From contig NC_135497.1 of NCBI RefSeq assembly GCF_052857255.1, forward strand, positions 179,355,745 through 179,419,744: a stretch of 64,000 bases of DNA. Reading direction: 5' to 3'. Under the pieces are notes generated by a model. That model was not told where the DNA came from and did no database searches. It was given only the letters and a program-made list of their open reading frames with translations. Made by a program: the position numbers and the translations under genes. Shown here piece by piece: positions 21,900 to 32,249 of this stretch. The stretch comes from Amblyomma americanum (lineage: Eukaryota > Arthropoda > Arachnida > Ixodida > Ixodidae). Each line of letters opens with the position of its first letter. Position 1 is the stretch's first letter.

Positions 21900-21950
21900 C
21901 GAGATAAGGCCGCACTACAGGCCTGGTTATGCAATTCCATCGACACGCGG

Positions 21951-22052
21951 TTTTTTTTTTTAACCCGGTGGAGAATTGCGCGGCACCAGGATTTGAACCC
22001 CGGTCCTCTTGCACGCGAGGCGGATGTTCTACCTCTACGCCATCGCTGTGTA
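21951..22052 (-). mobile_element. tRNA-derived sequence (SINE head) just upstream of the RTE ORF
   Basis: The minus strand carries a box A-like GGCGTAGAGGTAGAAC and a consensus-like box B GGGTTCAAATCC spaced as in a tRNA gene. The anticodon arm (CTCGCGTG) resembles tRNA-Ala. About 20 nt later there is an 11-A run (21,951-21,961 as T). The ends do not form a proper acceptor stem, so it is not a working tRNA. It may be a SINE fragment, or it may belong to the 5' region of the RTE element, which runs on the same strand about 50 nt downstream. Confidence 0.65.
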
Positions 22053-22538
22053 CAGCTCTTTGCAAACACACTATTTCATGCATCAAGCTTGACATATCTA
22101 TTCAGCGAGACAAGACACATGACAGCTAGCCTATAACCATGGCATGCATAATGCCCGATAGTTGCCCAGCAGCAAAGCCGTTGACATGAGCAAAAAGCCC
22201 GGGTTTATGCCTCTCAGCAGCCGTATGCAGTTGACAAAAAGACGGTCAATTTAACCACCCAAATGTTGCTGTGTAATCTTAACGCCCTAAAATTACAACA
22301 GGAATTACATTATTTAGACAAGAGGTGTCCAAAAATGGTATAGTTAATTATTCTGTCACACAATCTACCTGGACCCAAAAAGTAAAAAAATGCTGCAACA
22401 TTCTTCACAGGTTTGTGGAATGACTAAACTGCTTCAGGGGCAAAAGTCACATATGCATAACCAGGAAAACATAAGTTTTCCATTCAGTAGAAATTAACTC
22501 TTCTGAGATCATGTTCTACGTATACAAGTAATACTTAC

Positions 22539-22859
22539 TCTTCAAAGTCGCATGTTTTCCGGTCCGCCCCTGATTGGCTATTATGGTGTCGCACCGTTTT
22601 ATATTTTCTCTATCTCCAGACCCCGTCACTTGTCCTCAATTTGCGAATGGGTCAAATGGTATCCGAATTTTGAATTCACCAAATCTGCCAAATTTTCCAA
22701 AAGTTGTCTTTTAGTTTTTAGGCGTTTAGAAGGTTCTGATTTGAAATTTTTATGTGCTTCAATCAGGAACAGAGCTTTTGGCCTGAGGCCACAACTCCTC
22801 GGGCTCGTTGGTAGGTGGGACACGGGCTGCCGGTGCATTCAGCCAAACCTGCGCGTTGT
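22539..22859 (-). pseudogene. Harbinger accessory gene, exon 2: Myb/SANT-like (MADF-type) domain
   Basis: A 321-nt minus-strand exon lies between TTTGGTTGCAG and GA/GTAAGT. The first part reads NAQVWLNAPAARVPPTNEPE and then ELWPQAK. The DNA-binding trihelix follows (ALFLIEAHKNFKSEPSKRLK, KRQLLENLADLVNSKFGYHL, then QIEDK). Two lesions are visible. An extra A in the A run at 22,776-22,779 shifts the frame between WPQAK and ALFLIE. A TGA at 22,626-22,628 stands where the conserved Trp of the third helix (normally KWK or KWR) should be. More stops follow. The partner of Harbinger transposases is known to supply DNA binding or nuclear import through this domain. Confidence 0.8.
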
Positions 22860-22959
22860 CTGCAACCAAAGGAAAGCATATATGTTGCGCACTAAGTACT
22901 GCATGATCAATTATTGCATATACATGCACATGTAGCGAGAAAGCTATATACGTACGTAC

Positions 22960-23073
22960 CTGCTGTCACATAAAGGCGCTGGTTTCCGTGGACAATGGGT
23001 GCACCGGGTCGTCGACTACCTCAAAAATTTCCGTCTCCACACCTTCCAAGAGGATTCTCAGCCGCGCGGCCAT
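22960..23073 (-). pseudogene. Harbinger accessory gene, exon 1
   Basis: A minus-strand ATG at 23,073 opens MAARLRILLEGVETEIFEVV followed by DDPVHP, up to a CAGCAG/GTACGT donor at 22,960. The later part of the exon makes better sense in another frame (HGNQRLYVTA), whose phase leads into DNAQVWLN of exon 2, so one frameshift lies near 22,985-23,000. The region upstream (23,074 onwards) would hold the promoter and the element's right end, but I could not identify a terminal inverted repeat. Confidence 0.62.
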
Positions 23074-24020
23074 CTTGTATCTCCTTCGAAATGAACGTGT
23101 TGGAAGGGAGCTGACGTATCAATAAGGGACGAAGAAGATGCAAAAGATGGCATGCAGAACGAGTGACTCCTGCTAGACATACGTAAACCGCCAAAGAAAC
23201 GGAATAAGAAGCTTGCACCAACCCAGGCGCACGCATGCATGTCCGCACCAAAGAGATGCTACACGGGTACCGCGCAGAGTTGGATGCCGAAGCGCTGTCC
23301 GAAACAGAACGATATCGCTCAGCCTCTGCAAGGGACAAACCAAAGATACGTTGATACCAGAAGAGAGCTATGGATATATCGTAGACGCCGCAAACGCAGA
23401 ATTCGATTTATACCCCTTAAGCCAGCAGCAAATAGCGCTACAACGCATGCAAGCCTACACATATGCATGCATATGCCTACATCAGAGTAAGCGCGCCGAT
23501 ACGCGCGTATGTGCTGAAATAAAACAAGACCAGAAACCAACTCCGTGGAGTTCACGAGAGATAACGGATGCATAACGGATGCACGGGAAATAACGGATGC
23601 AGATAGACGCCGCGCGCAAACGAAACGATATAAGCGCGCTAACGAGTTCGTGAGATAACGGCGCGCCCGTTTGAGACGCCACGAAGAACTGCCGAAATCG
23701 CGAAGCGCGGCCATCGTCGTCCGAAAAACAAATCGGGAGTGACCGCTGAACCTGCAAGACAAGGAACAAAGGTAAATACGGCTGATACAAGAATAGAGAC
23801 ACCGTATAGACGCCGGAAGAAAAATGGATCTGCCATCCAGTTTTATACACTACGTCATCCCTAAATTCCACAGGTAGGGGACGCCCTCGCCGTGGTGTGG
23901 CCAAAACTTCCACTCTCACGCACAGACACCTCCGCACACATGGACACGCCTCTGGCATAAGTTGAGCCCGAGGGAGAGGGGTATGTGGCCAGGACCCCGC
24001 CGGGCTGGCAGGAGATATCA
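23074..24020. other. Upstream flank; GATAACGGATGCA short repeats
   Basis: Three imperfect copies of ATAACGGATGCA lie within 23,562-23,600, with a fourth partial copy near 23,653. Long open frames here run on both strands without a recognised family motif. Treat it as non-coding. Confidence 0.35.
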
Positions 24021-24023
24021 AGT

Positions 24024-24508
24024 GGTGGTGGTGGTGGTGGTAAACATTTATTATTTACAAGGAGGTGTTTGGCCCAGGCCCTATGGCCCAGGTCCTCACA
24101 AATCTAGGTGGAGCTCCTATTCCGGAGCCCCAATGGCGTCTAGCGCCGCTCGCGCCCTGGCGACCAAGGTCCGTTGGGACTGCAGGTCATGGCAGCTGAG
24201 CAGCGCCGCCTCCGAGGCCTCCCTAGAAGGGTGGGAGATGAAGGATTGGGAAGGGTGGGGATTGGAAGGGCAGGCCCAGACCGTATGGAAAACGTCCGAG
24301 AACGTCGCTCCGCACAGCCTACAGCCACCATCAAATTCTGAATTGAAGTGTTTCAATACTGCCGGGCACAGCATTGTATTTGTAAAAATTTTGAGAAGAA
24401 GCCGTTCGGCTGCTCTCCAGAGACCCTTACAGGGTTCCGGAAAGCGACGATGACTGTCCTTATAATATGTAGTGATGTCTTTGAATGTAATTAGATATTG
24501 GGTAGGCT
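24024..24508 (-). mobile_element. LINE 3' end with ACC-repeat tail
   Basis: On the minus strand, a coding segment from about 24,508 to 24,117 includes KDITTYYKDSHRRFPEP and then a C-terminal zinc motif (CRLCGATFSDVFHTVWAC). It ends ALLSCHDLQSQRTLVARARA, a C-terminus seen in I-superfamily LINEs. The 3' UTR ends AATAAATGTTT followed by ACC triplets (GTG on plus, 24,024-24,042). The 5' side stops where the putative LTR begins at 24,509. Confidence 0.75.
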
Positions 24509-25499
24509 CGGCCCTGTTGGGATTCAGGTAGCGTGACAGGGCCGGAGAAGAGACGAGGACTATCGGAGGAAGAAAACTGGGAAAACTTTATACAAGGACT
24601 ATTTACAGTATGTAGAAGTACGGGCAGCTGAGAGGGCTTCTCAGTAAAGAGATTCTTAGGAGTCGGGAGTCTCTGATACCTTTCAAGAAGGGGGCTCTCT
24701 TGGCATCAAACCAGCAGCTCCTTAAATACTCTTCGTATTCCCCAGATCCCTAGCTGGGGAATAGGGTTCGAAGAATGATGTCCAATCACACGATGGCACT
24801 GATGGTACCACCCACGGCAGGGCGGTCCTGATGCTTCGTCGCAGCTCGGTCGAGGGAAAGGGAACAGGACCCGGTCATGTTGTCGTCCCCGCGGCTTCCA
24901 GGTGGCCGCGCACATGCGTCCGGAGGGCAGCTGCATGACACAGGAATGCTGGCTGTCTCCCCGCAGGTGTCGAAAGATCCTGTACTGGTGACCGGAACGC
25001 ATACGCTTATGGTCGTCGCTGGCACTCCTGTTGAACACTGTCGTTGCTATGGGGACGCTATCGTCGCTGCTTCCGGCATTCCTGTTCGAACACGTGGGGA
25101 CGCTATTGTTGTCGTTCCCTCTGGCAGTCCTGCAGTCACGTCTCTTCGCCGAATTCCACAGCAGGAAGGAAGCGCGATCACAACAGCACCCCCGCCGCCA
25201 GATATTGCGCCCGGAAGATGAACTACTCGCACGTAGCTCGGCTGACTGGGCGTGGCAGGAACCAGATGCTCTTTGGGAGTCATCTGATGACCTTCAGTGC
25301 CGAAGCTCGGCATCGCTTCCCCAATTCTCTGCAATGCAAGCCAAAAGGGATCACAGACGCCAAACCACACCTGACAAAAGCACGTGCCCTCAGAACCCAC
25401 TCATACCGCCCGACCAAAACTCAGGGCCAAAACTGCACTTAGCAAAAAAAACACTTCAACTAAAACTTGAAGAGATCAAATGTTTTGCCTGAATGAACA
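24509..25499 (-). repeat. Putative 3' LTR of the gypsy element
   Basis: The block starts TGTTGGG and ends GAACA on the plus strand, so the minus strand begins TGTT and ends AACA, the usual LTR inverted ends. It lies downstream of a gypsy integrase. A purine-rich GGGAGA just outside its 5' side (minus strand) could be the polypurine tract. Only one LTR copy is in the window, so the boundaries cannot be checked by comparison. Confidence 0.5.
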
Positions 25500-25784
25500 C
25501 ATGGTGTCTCCCGACGAGTAGTATTGACAGGGCACCTGTCCAAGGCGTGTGCTCCCGCTCGAGGCGCACTTGGATAGGGAAAAAAATTCTCTAAATGAAA
25601 TCAGGTTGGTGCTTAGAGGGCACGCGGTACGGGAATAGCTGACTTGATTTGGCCGACGTGGCGTTAAATTTTGCCCGCCCCAATACCTCAGAGTCAAGGA
25701 ACGTTACACCCTCACTCTTACTTATCCTGGCTTGTTTGAAAACACCGCCTCAAAGTCGCCGACGACGTTTTTCATGTCTCCTCG
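25500..25784 (-). other. Gypsy 3' internal region without recognised gene
   Basis: The DNA between the integrase stop and the putative LTR has no frame of note. Confidence 0.4.
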
Positions 25785-26520
25785 TTAACTTTCCGCCAAA
25801 CGTGGCTCTCTGTCGATTGAATTTAGCAGCTCATTCGCTGCCTGCTCGTCCTCATGTATGACATAAGGTATGTCTGAGATCTCTTCCTCTGGCATGTTCA
25901 GCGCCATGTTAACCATGGCCTGACGCTGCACATAAGGCTTTATCAAATTACTGTGGATTATCCGATTGTGTTTGTTCTTAAATTTGACCTCATAGTTGGT
26001 GTCCGAAAGCTTGGACACCACCTTAGCTGGCCCTTCCCATTGCACCTCAAGCTTGTTCCTTTTTGACGGACGCAGCAACATCACCTGGTCACCAGGTTGA
26101 AAGGTGCGCTTGCGTGCCGATTTGTCGTAGTACACTTTAGACAGTGACTGCGCTGCTCTGACATTTGCTTCCACGAGATCTCTGGTTTTCGCAAGTCTTT
26201 CCAGTAGTTTGACGACGTATTCCACTACACAGGGATCCTCTCCGTAACCCTCCCATGACTCCTTTAGCATGCGCAATAGGGTCCTCAAGTCACGCCCGTA
26301 GACTAGTTCAGCGGGGCTTAATCCTGTGCTTTCGTGGGGGACGGATCTCATTGCAAAGAGTGCTGCTGGAATGCAGCCTTCCCTATCTCCCTTATGCTCA
26401 AAAGACAGAGACCTAAGTATCCGCTTTAGCACTGAGTGCATACGCTCGACTGGATTTGACTGAGGGTGGTGAATGGAACTGCGGATTATTTTAATCCCAC
26501 ACCGTTCAAAGAACGCTGTT
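25785..26520 (-). pseudogene. Ty3/gypsy integrase, C-terminal half
   Basis: A minus-strand frame starts in the integrase core at HPQSNPVERMHS, which carries the catalytic Glu. It continues through PAALFAMRSVPHESTGLSPA with the ELVYGR motif. It then enters the C-terminal chromodomain-like or SH3-like part (VYYDKSARKRTFQPGDQVML, then VQWEGPAKVV and YEV). The upstream pol domains (protease, RT, RNase H, first two Asp residues) are missing because the sequence changes to a SINE at about 26,521. The remaining frame is open. Confidence 0.88.
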
Positions 26521-26622
26521 GTCCTATATCGGCGGACACCTGAACCGCACCGTAAGGGAAGAGATAAAGGAGGGAGTGAAAGAATAAAGGAAGAAAGAGG
26601 TGCCGTAGTGGAGGGCTCCAGA
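26521..26622 (-). mobile_element. SINE type B fragment
   Basis: It matches the 3' half of the type B SINEs at 33.0, 33.6, 34.7 and 36.2 kb: TATATCGGCGGACACCTGAACCGC, GTAAGGGAAG, GATAAAGGAGGGAGTG and GTGCCGTAGTGGAGGGCTCC on the plus strand. Head and tail are missing. It interrupts the gypsy integrase. Confidence 0.75.
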
Positions 26623-26790
26623 ATGAATGTTCGTCAAAATCTTCGTATTCCATTCCGTTCCCTCATTATTCCATTCGTATTCGATTCGGTTTTCTGCCAA
26701 ACTATCCGTATTCTATTCGGTAGCAAAGCTCCACTATTTGTATTCGCCTCGGCTCGGAAAAAGTACTATTCGCACACCCCTATTAAGTCG
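26623..26790. mobile_element. hAT-like MITE half-element
   Basis: A sequence rich in ATTC/TATTCG steps ends TACTATTCGCACACCCCTA, the same terminus as at 51,835-51,852. It represents one arm of the AGGGGTGTGCGAATA family; the other end is absent. Confidence 0.6.
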
Positions 26791-27098
26791 TGGTGTTCGG
26801 GCATCACGCTGCCGCCTATTATAATATTCCGTTATGCAACCATTTCGGTTACCGTGGCAACCACTGGGTTGAGGTTTTCGTTATAACGCATAACGCTGAG
26901 ACCCGAAACGCGAGGAGTAGAGCTCAACGCTCTAAAGGACAGCAAAGTAAGGCTGAGCACATCAATAGGGAGTGCCACACCAGTTTGAACGGAGCCGTGC
27001 ACTGTGCTCTGAGAAGTGCAGTCGACCCAGAACGCCGACAAACACGCGGCATGCCTTTTTAATTGCATGTCACGCGGTGGCCAGCGACCTTGATGTAG

Positions 27099-27680
27099 TT
27101 AGGCACGGGTGGCTCCGGCTTCGATTCGGGCGTACCGCGTCCCGGTAATGACAGTGGGTCGCGACACCATGATGCCGCGACTTATGTGCAGCACCTTGCC
27201 TTAAGGGGAAAGAGCCTTGGCAAGGGCATCACTTGGTACGTGGGCGGGCAGAAAAAGAACAGTCACCTGAGTCACCTGAGGGCTCAGGGGGACGATAGCG
27301 ACGCGTTCCTTGCCGATGATGAGGCAGGACGCATCAACGATTGCAGCCTAGGCGGCTTAACTCCTCCCGGTTACTTGGTAATTGTGTCCACCGAAGTGCT
27401 GGACACAGCAAAATTCTTCCAATCCAACTACGGAGGCTGTCGCATCGACGACATCCCCCGGACTAATCCCCTCAGGGACGACGACGTCAAAGCCAAGAGC
27501 CTTTGTAGGTGGCTGGCTCACCATATTGAGGCGCCCGCCAGCCGAAAGACACCCGAACTATATATTCTAGGCACCGTATACCCGAACAAAAGAGCACGAC
27601 CGGAGGTCGAGCACCGGCCACCGACAGGAGCAAAGTCTAGGAGAATCCACCACAGCGCACCGCGGCGGGTGCGATCCTAA
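27099..27680 (+). CDS. Unrecognised 193-codon open frame
   Basis: The frame is open from just after a TAG at 27,096-27,098 to TAA at 27,678, with no clear ATG near its start. The peptide contains GKGITWYVGGQKKN, PPGYLVIVSTEVLDTAKFFQ, KAKSLCRWLAHHIEAP and a basic end (SRRIHHSAPRRVRS). Composition is balanced and not repeat-like. I recognise no domain. It may be an exon or a transposon- or virus-derived fragment, and flanking DNA gives no clue. Confidence 0.35.
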   Translation, partial: LGTGGSGFDSGVPRPGNDSGSRHHDAATYVQHLALRGKSLGKGITWYVGGQKKNSHLSHLRAQGDDSDAFLADDEAGRINDCSLGGLTPPGYLVIVSTEVLDTAKFFQSNYGGCRIDDIPRTNPLRDDDVKAKSLCRWLAHHIEAPASRKTPELYILGTVYPNKRARPEVEHRPPTGAKSRRIHHSAPRRVRS

Positions 27681-28339
27681 GCCCGATTATAACAGAAACC
27701 ATATAGTAACATACAGCAGAAAGTATACGAACGATCTAAGCCAGTGAGGCCGAGAAGCGATTTATGCTGGAACAGTAAAAAAAGTTGCTCACAAAGAGAA
27801 GTTTAATACTCTCAAACATATGTTGAAACAGCACTTTCAAACAGGACAAAATTTCAGGAGTGTACTTAAATGCAATTGGACAATGACAGGCCAGTTTGGC
27901 TCTCCATTACTAAAAAAAAATCATGGATAAAGGGGAGAGCCCTCACAGCTACAAATACACGGGCACAACAAATTACAATGCTGTCACATGATCAACAGAC
28001 TCAATATGGAAACAAAAGGGGGGGGGGGCAGGCTAGTAAAGTCCTCATCTCTAGCCTGCCGTTGGTGAATACAAAGAACCGTGTGTGCCAGCTCCGCTAA
28101 AGCAGTAAAAAAGTTTAAGAGAATTTTATATTTCCGAAAATTTCTACAGTACTAAGGACTCGTTACACAAGTGGTCTGGTTTCCAATGACATATCAGTGA
28201 GCCATCATTGTACAGGTACCACGTATATGTAAATGACATTTCAGTGAACAATTCGTGGTTTCTACACGACCTGGCTTAAAGCAGCTTCATTATGCGCTTA
28301 AGTGGAATACAAGGAAGGAAAAAATGAGCAACACTCGCC
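27681..28339. other. No gene recognised
   Basis: AT-rich DNA with an A run at about 27,913 and a ten-base G run at 28,019-28,028. Nothing else is supported. Confidence 0.4.
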
Positions 28340-30345
28340 AAACTTCCTAGTACGGAAGGATGGGTGTGGACACACGTCTATCGCTAACAGCAATGCACCT
28401 TGTTGACCAGCGGAGGAGGAAGGCTTCCTCACCCGACACGACGAGTTCTTCATTCAAGCGTTTCAGCATCGAAGTTCCAAGGCGGTACAGTAAAGGGAAC
28501 ATTGCTTGCTGCGGGCGTCCCCGCAATACAGCAAATTCAGTCCCCTTTTTTTCCAGAGTACATAAGCACCCACACACATTATTAATTCAACAAAGAAGTC
28601 GCGACTGCGACTCTGCCACCGCATGCGCATCTGGAACATGCGCGCAACCAAGCGCCAGAAATTGCGCGCGACTGTGCATTCAAAAACGACATGGTTCAGA
28701 GTTTCAATTCGACCGCATTGCGGACATGAGGCGGAGGGCCCCACGCCGCAAAGCGGTCAGCTGTGGGTAACGCTTACCATTCGCGAAGCCAGGTAAAATT
28801 GGATGCATCAGCGGGGAGAGAGGTAAAGATTCTTTGTTTCCGCCTTTAGCGCGCTTTCCTGCGCTTGTCTACATTCAGGGTGCGAAAAGCAACATATTCG
28901 CAAGTTTCACTCGCGGGCAGATCTTTCAAATCACAACCAGGAAGTGTACCTTCAAGATAATGTAAGGATCTCACGACATATGTATAGAAAGCTGGCGACT
29001 TTTCAGCCGCAGGGCCTTTCCAGTTTGATAACTCAAATAAGCGAAGCAATGCTCCCATCAAATATGCGTTGAGTGCTCTTCTTCGGTACGCTGTGTCTGA
29101 GATAAGGTCCCACATGGCCCTTAAGGCCAATACACGACACATAACCTCAAGATACGGGATGCTGAAGCCACCCATGTCGGTGGACAGGCGGACAAAAACT
29201 CTTGCAACGCTCTCTGCGTGTTCACCCCAGAAGAAGGATGCAAACGCTGTGGCCAGCCTCTGGAGGACGCGGCGAGGAGGGCGCGCTTTTTTTCCGACGT
29301 AGAATAAGGAAGCTATTATGCTTGTTTTGATAAGGTAAGCTCGTTTGTAGAAAGGTAGGTCGAAGGATTTTGCGACTTCGATGCGCTGATCAGCTTTGCG
29401 TTTTTTTCATTCCAGGTGGCTCGGGCTACTTCACCGGAGGCGAGGAACGTGACACCAAGGACTTTTACGCCACCTACCCATTGGACACCATCGGGAAATT
29501 GATCATTAAAAGATCCAAGGCGCAGAGCCTAGCTTTTAGCAGGATTAAGACGTGCACCTGGGAGGAAACTGTAAGTGTGAAAGAGCCCCAGAAATGCGCT
29601 ATAGCTGTCAATGTTTCTAATAAAAAGAGAAATATCATCGGCATAAGCTGTTACTTTAACATCGCCCAAGCCTAGGAGAGGAAAGCCCCGTATCGACTTG
29701 CAACTTTGAATTTGTTTCAACAGTGGTTCTATGCAAAGGACGAAAAGAATTGATGACAGTGGGCAGTCCTGGTGTATTCCACGGCTCACTGAAATGGGGT
29801 CGGTTATATGATCGTTGAGTGCGAGGCTTGCTGCTAAGTCGGTGTACAACAATTTCAAGACGTCTATGAGACGCCTTGGGAAGCCAAAGCAGTCTGAAAC
29901 TGTGAAAAGGTAGTCACGCTCAACGCGGTCAAAGGCTTTTTCTTGATCTAGGGAAACAAAAGCTCCCGAAACCTGCGTGCGCGTAGCAATAGTGAACAAA
30001 TTGCGGGTTAAAACTAGTGACGAAAAAATTGTGCGTCCGGGCACGCAACATGTCTGAGCATTGCTTAGTATTAAGGAAGCGCCGACGTTATGCGATGTGC
30101 TAATATTGTAGCTAGTATTTTATAATCGGTGTTCAGAAGGGAGATAGGCCTCCATGCTTATGGGTATGACGGCACACTACCACTCTTCAGAAGGAGCACT
30201 GTACGACTCTGGCGAAAAACTTCCGGCCGAAACACGTCGACAAGAAAGCCATTGAGCATGGACAAAAGATGCACTGTATCTTTGTGAAGAAAGTTTTGTA
30301 AAAAAATTAGGCAGTGGCTTAGCTCCGGTTAAGCTTGGATATACA
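28340..30345 (-). mobile_element. Decayed Tx1/L1-like LINE (RT to C-terminus)
   Basis: Minus-strand pieces follow ORF2 order. At about 30,345-30,050 there is an FFYKTFF-type start and SRTVLLLKSGS with PISLLNTDYKI. At 29,529-30,044 lies the RT core with SLDQEKAFDRVERDYLF, GIHQDCPLSSILFVLCIEPLL and AYADD. A thumb/linker (GGFSIPYLEVMCRVLALRAM) lies at 28,846-29,175. At 28,347-28,744 is the zf-RVT-like C-terminus (CPQCGRIETLNHVVFEC, ARNFWRLVARMF). Several stops and shifts break it, and the RQGCPL motif reads HQDCPL. It is the same family type as 8,040-9,957. Confidence 0.8.
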
Positions 30346-30459
30346 AGCGGAAAGCTTCAGTTAGTGCTTGGTTTGACGTCATGGTTATGCTTCGTAGCTT
30401 AGCTGGTATTGCACGCTTTGTTTATCTATAGGCGTAGACTTGGTTACTTAATGGCATAT

Positions 30460-30860
30460 ATTTACGTGTCACAAACCACAATCACACGACGAGCACACTC
30501 TAGCCACGGTTCCACTCAACTTGACCGATGCTAATCTTGTCTCACGCATACTTTCACTTACCGGCGTCAAATCTCGCAAGTGCCAGTCTTTCGCACACTC
30601 ACAAACATGTTCGAATGAATTGTTCACAAAGTCTGTCGTAAACACCCTAGTCCCACTCGCACTTTCAGTAAGTCGTACCACGTGGTCGTTGTAACGGCGA
30701 GTCTTGGGATTTTCCTCTTCTCTCTTGTTTCCTCTTCCTCACTCGCTTGGCTGCTGCTGGCTGAAGATGCCGCCAAGAAACGCTTTTCGGCTTCTTTCCG
30801 ACGTCGTTTAGCAAGGTTCATTTGGACCTGACGTCGAGAGGTATTGCCTTCTATGTTGCT
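30460..30860 (-). other. Unrecognised minus-strand coding-like stretch
   Basis: The frame reads a basic, then Ser-rich and acidic segment (RRQVQMNLAKRRRKEAEKRF, LAASSASSSQASEEEETREK) followed by TTTTWYDLLKVRVGLG. The alternation of charge blocks looks coding, but I know no match. It ends near an eight- to ten-C run at about 30,872 where LINE sequence begins. Confidence 0.3.
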
Positions 30861-30874
30861 GTCAGGCTCTACCC

Positions 30875-32245
30875 CCCCCCGATGCCATAATTTTCCTACC
30901 TGTCCGGGTTTTGCTAAGTCGCTGAAGCTGTGAAATTCTAACTGCTTCCTTAAGCTCCGCCAATGTGTTATGAACCCCCATTTTTTCAAGTTCTTCAGTG
31001 GAGGTATTTACGGGTAGACTGAGGGCTCTTTTTACACTTTTCCTAATGATTATGTTCAGTCTGTCTACCTCCCCTTTGTTAAGTTCCATGTAGGGGGTGG
31101 CGTAGCGGTGGTAGTGGTTTTATTAAAAATAATAGTAAAAAGGAAGGAAAAGATTTTTGCTAGCCCCGGCATCTTCCATCGATACTGAAGCACCTGAGCT
31201 GGGGCAGCGGAAATAAAGGATAGCAGGCAGAATGGAGAAATGAAATGAAAGAGGTGAGGGGACAGGAAGAGAGGATAGGGGGAGAAGTAATATGTACAAA
31301 CTATTTATACAATAAAATGTGTCCAGGTTGTGCGCGTGATTAGTTCATTTTAGAGGAATTAAATCACACACGCGCACAGCACTGTGTTGGTTACAACTGG
31401 AGTGGGGCGTCCAGTTATTAATCGTTCAAGGTAGAACTCGCGGAGCGTTCGGTCACTGCGTGTAACCACCTGACGGAGAACAGACGGGACGTCAAGCCCG
31501 TGTGTTCGAGGAATGCACAGAGGCTCACCAAAGTTCGCTCACGAGTGTGCGCACTGCCCTGCGGCCACAATAGCGCCTTGATGGAGTCTGGTAGTATGCC
31601 CTGCGCCCTATAGGCCACGAGCAGATCCTGCTTGTGATGAAGGCCTGCGTGAGCCTGAGCAAGTTACGCTCGTTCAACCCCCTTCCTTTGGTGGCTATCC
31701 TTCTGATTAACCCTGCTATCTTATCTGTATACTGCTCTAGTTTTTTTATTGTGCTAGCGTTATTGCCTTTTGAATTGATGAAGAAACCAAGGATTCTGAT
31801 TTCCTCAACTCTGGGAACCCTGCGCCCCTCAACTATGATGTTTATGTCCGGCTTAGATACGTATATGCCTTTGGTGTACACTAGAACCTCTGATTTCTGA
31901 GGAGAGCAGGCTAGCCCTCTCTCTTTGGAATATTCAACAATGATGTCCGCAGCTTGCTGTAGCTTATCTCTGGCCTCGAATGTACCAGGTTCGCTGATCC
32001 AAAGATTTATATCATCTGCGTACAAGCTGAATTTGACGTTGCTAATTTTGTTGAGGAGGGGTGGGAGCCCTCTCATTGCTATATTGTAAAGAAATGGGGA
32101 TAGTACTGCCCCTTGTGGCGTGCCAGACCCCCCTATTTTGATTGGTGCTGACTTTGCATCCTGAAACTTCAGTATCGCTTCCATCTGCGCGGCGCGTGAC
32201 GTCAATCGTTTTCGCGCATACGCATAACTCACCAGTTCGGCTCAC
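30875..32245 (-). mobile_element. LINE RT fragment interrupted by another LINE
   Basis: The minus strand carries an RT segment (SGTPQGAVLSPFLYNIAMRG, then FSLYADDINLWI) up to the thumb motif LTQAFITSRIC. The frame is then broken at about 31,622 by an inserted sequence. It resumes at about 31,095 as YATPYMELNKGEVDRLNIII with VKRALSLPVNTSTEELEKMG. Compared with the RT-RNase H copy at 11,148-12,749, these are consecutive segments of the same domain, so the 0.53-kb insert is later. The RNase H domain is missing downstream. Confidence 0.8.
31095..31622 (-). mobile_element. Second LINE 3' end nested in the RT fragment
   Basis: On the minus strand the insert begins with a coding C-terminus: AYRAQGILPDSIKALLWPQG, then SAHTRERTLVSLCAFLEHTG. 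A UTR follows that ends AATAAAACCACTACCACC. It is severely 5'-truncated. The insertion splits a TGCTACGCC-type coding sequence of the host LINE with at most a 3-bp duplication. Confidence 0.75.
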
Positions 32246-32249
32246 GTCA

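Noticed and set aside
21951..22052. Functional tRNA-Ala gene
   Set aside because: Boxes A and B are present but the 5' and 3' ends do not pair as an acceptor stem, and an A-run follows; it is a SINE-type remnant.
23319..24021. Long minus-strand frames upstream of the Harbinger accessory gene
   Set aside because: Cys/Arg/Ser-rich peptides without motifs, overlapping frames on both strands; likely non-coding GC-richer DNA.
27186..27190. GTG as the start of the 27.1-27.7 kb frame
   Set aside because: The frame is open upstream to 27,099 and GTG is not a usual eukaryotic start; the piece is better treated as an exon-like open stretch.
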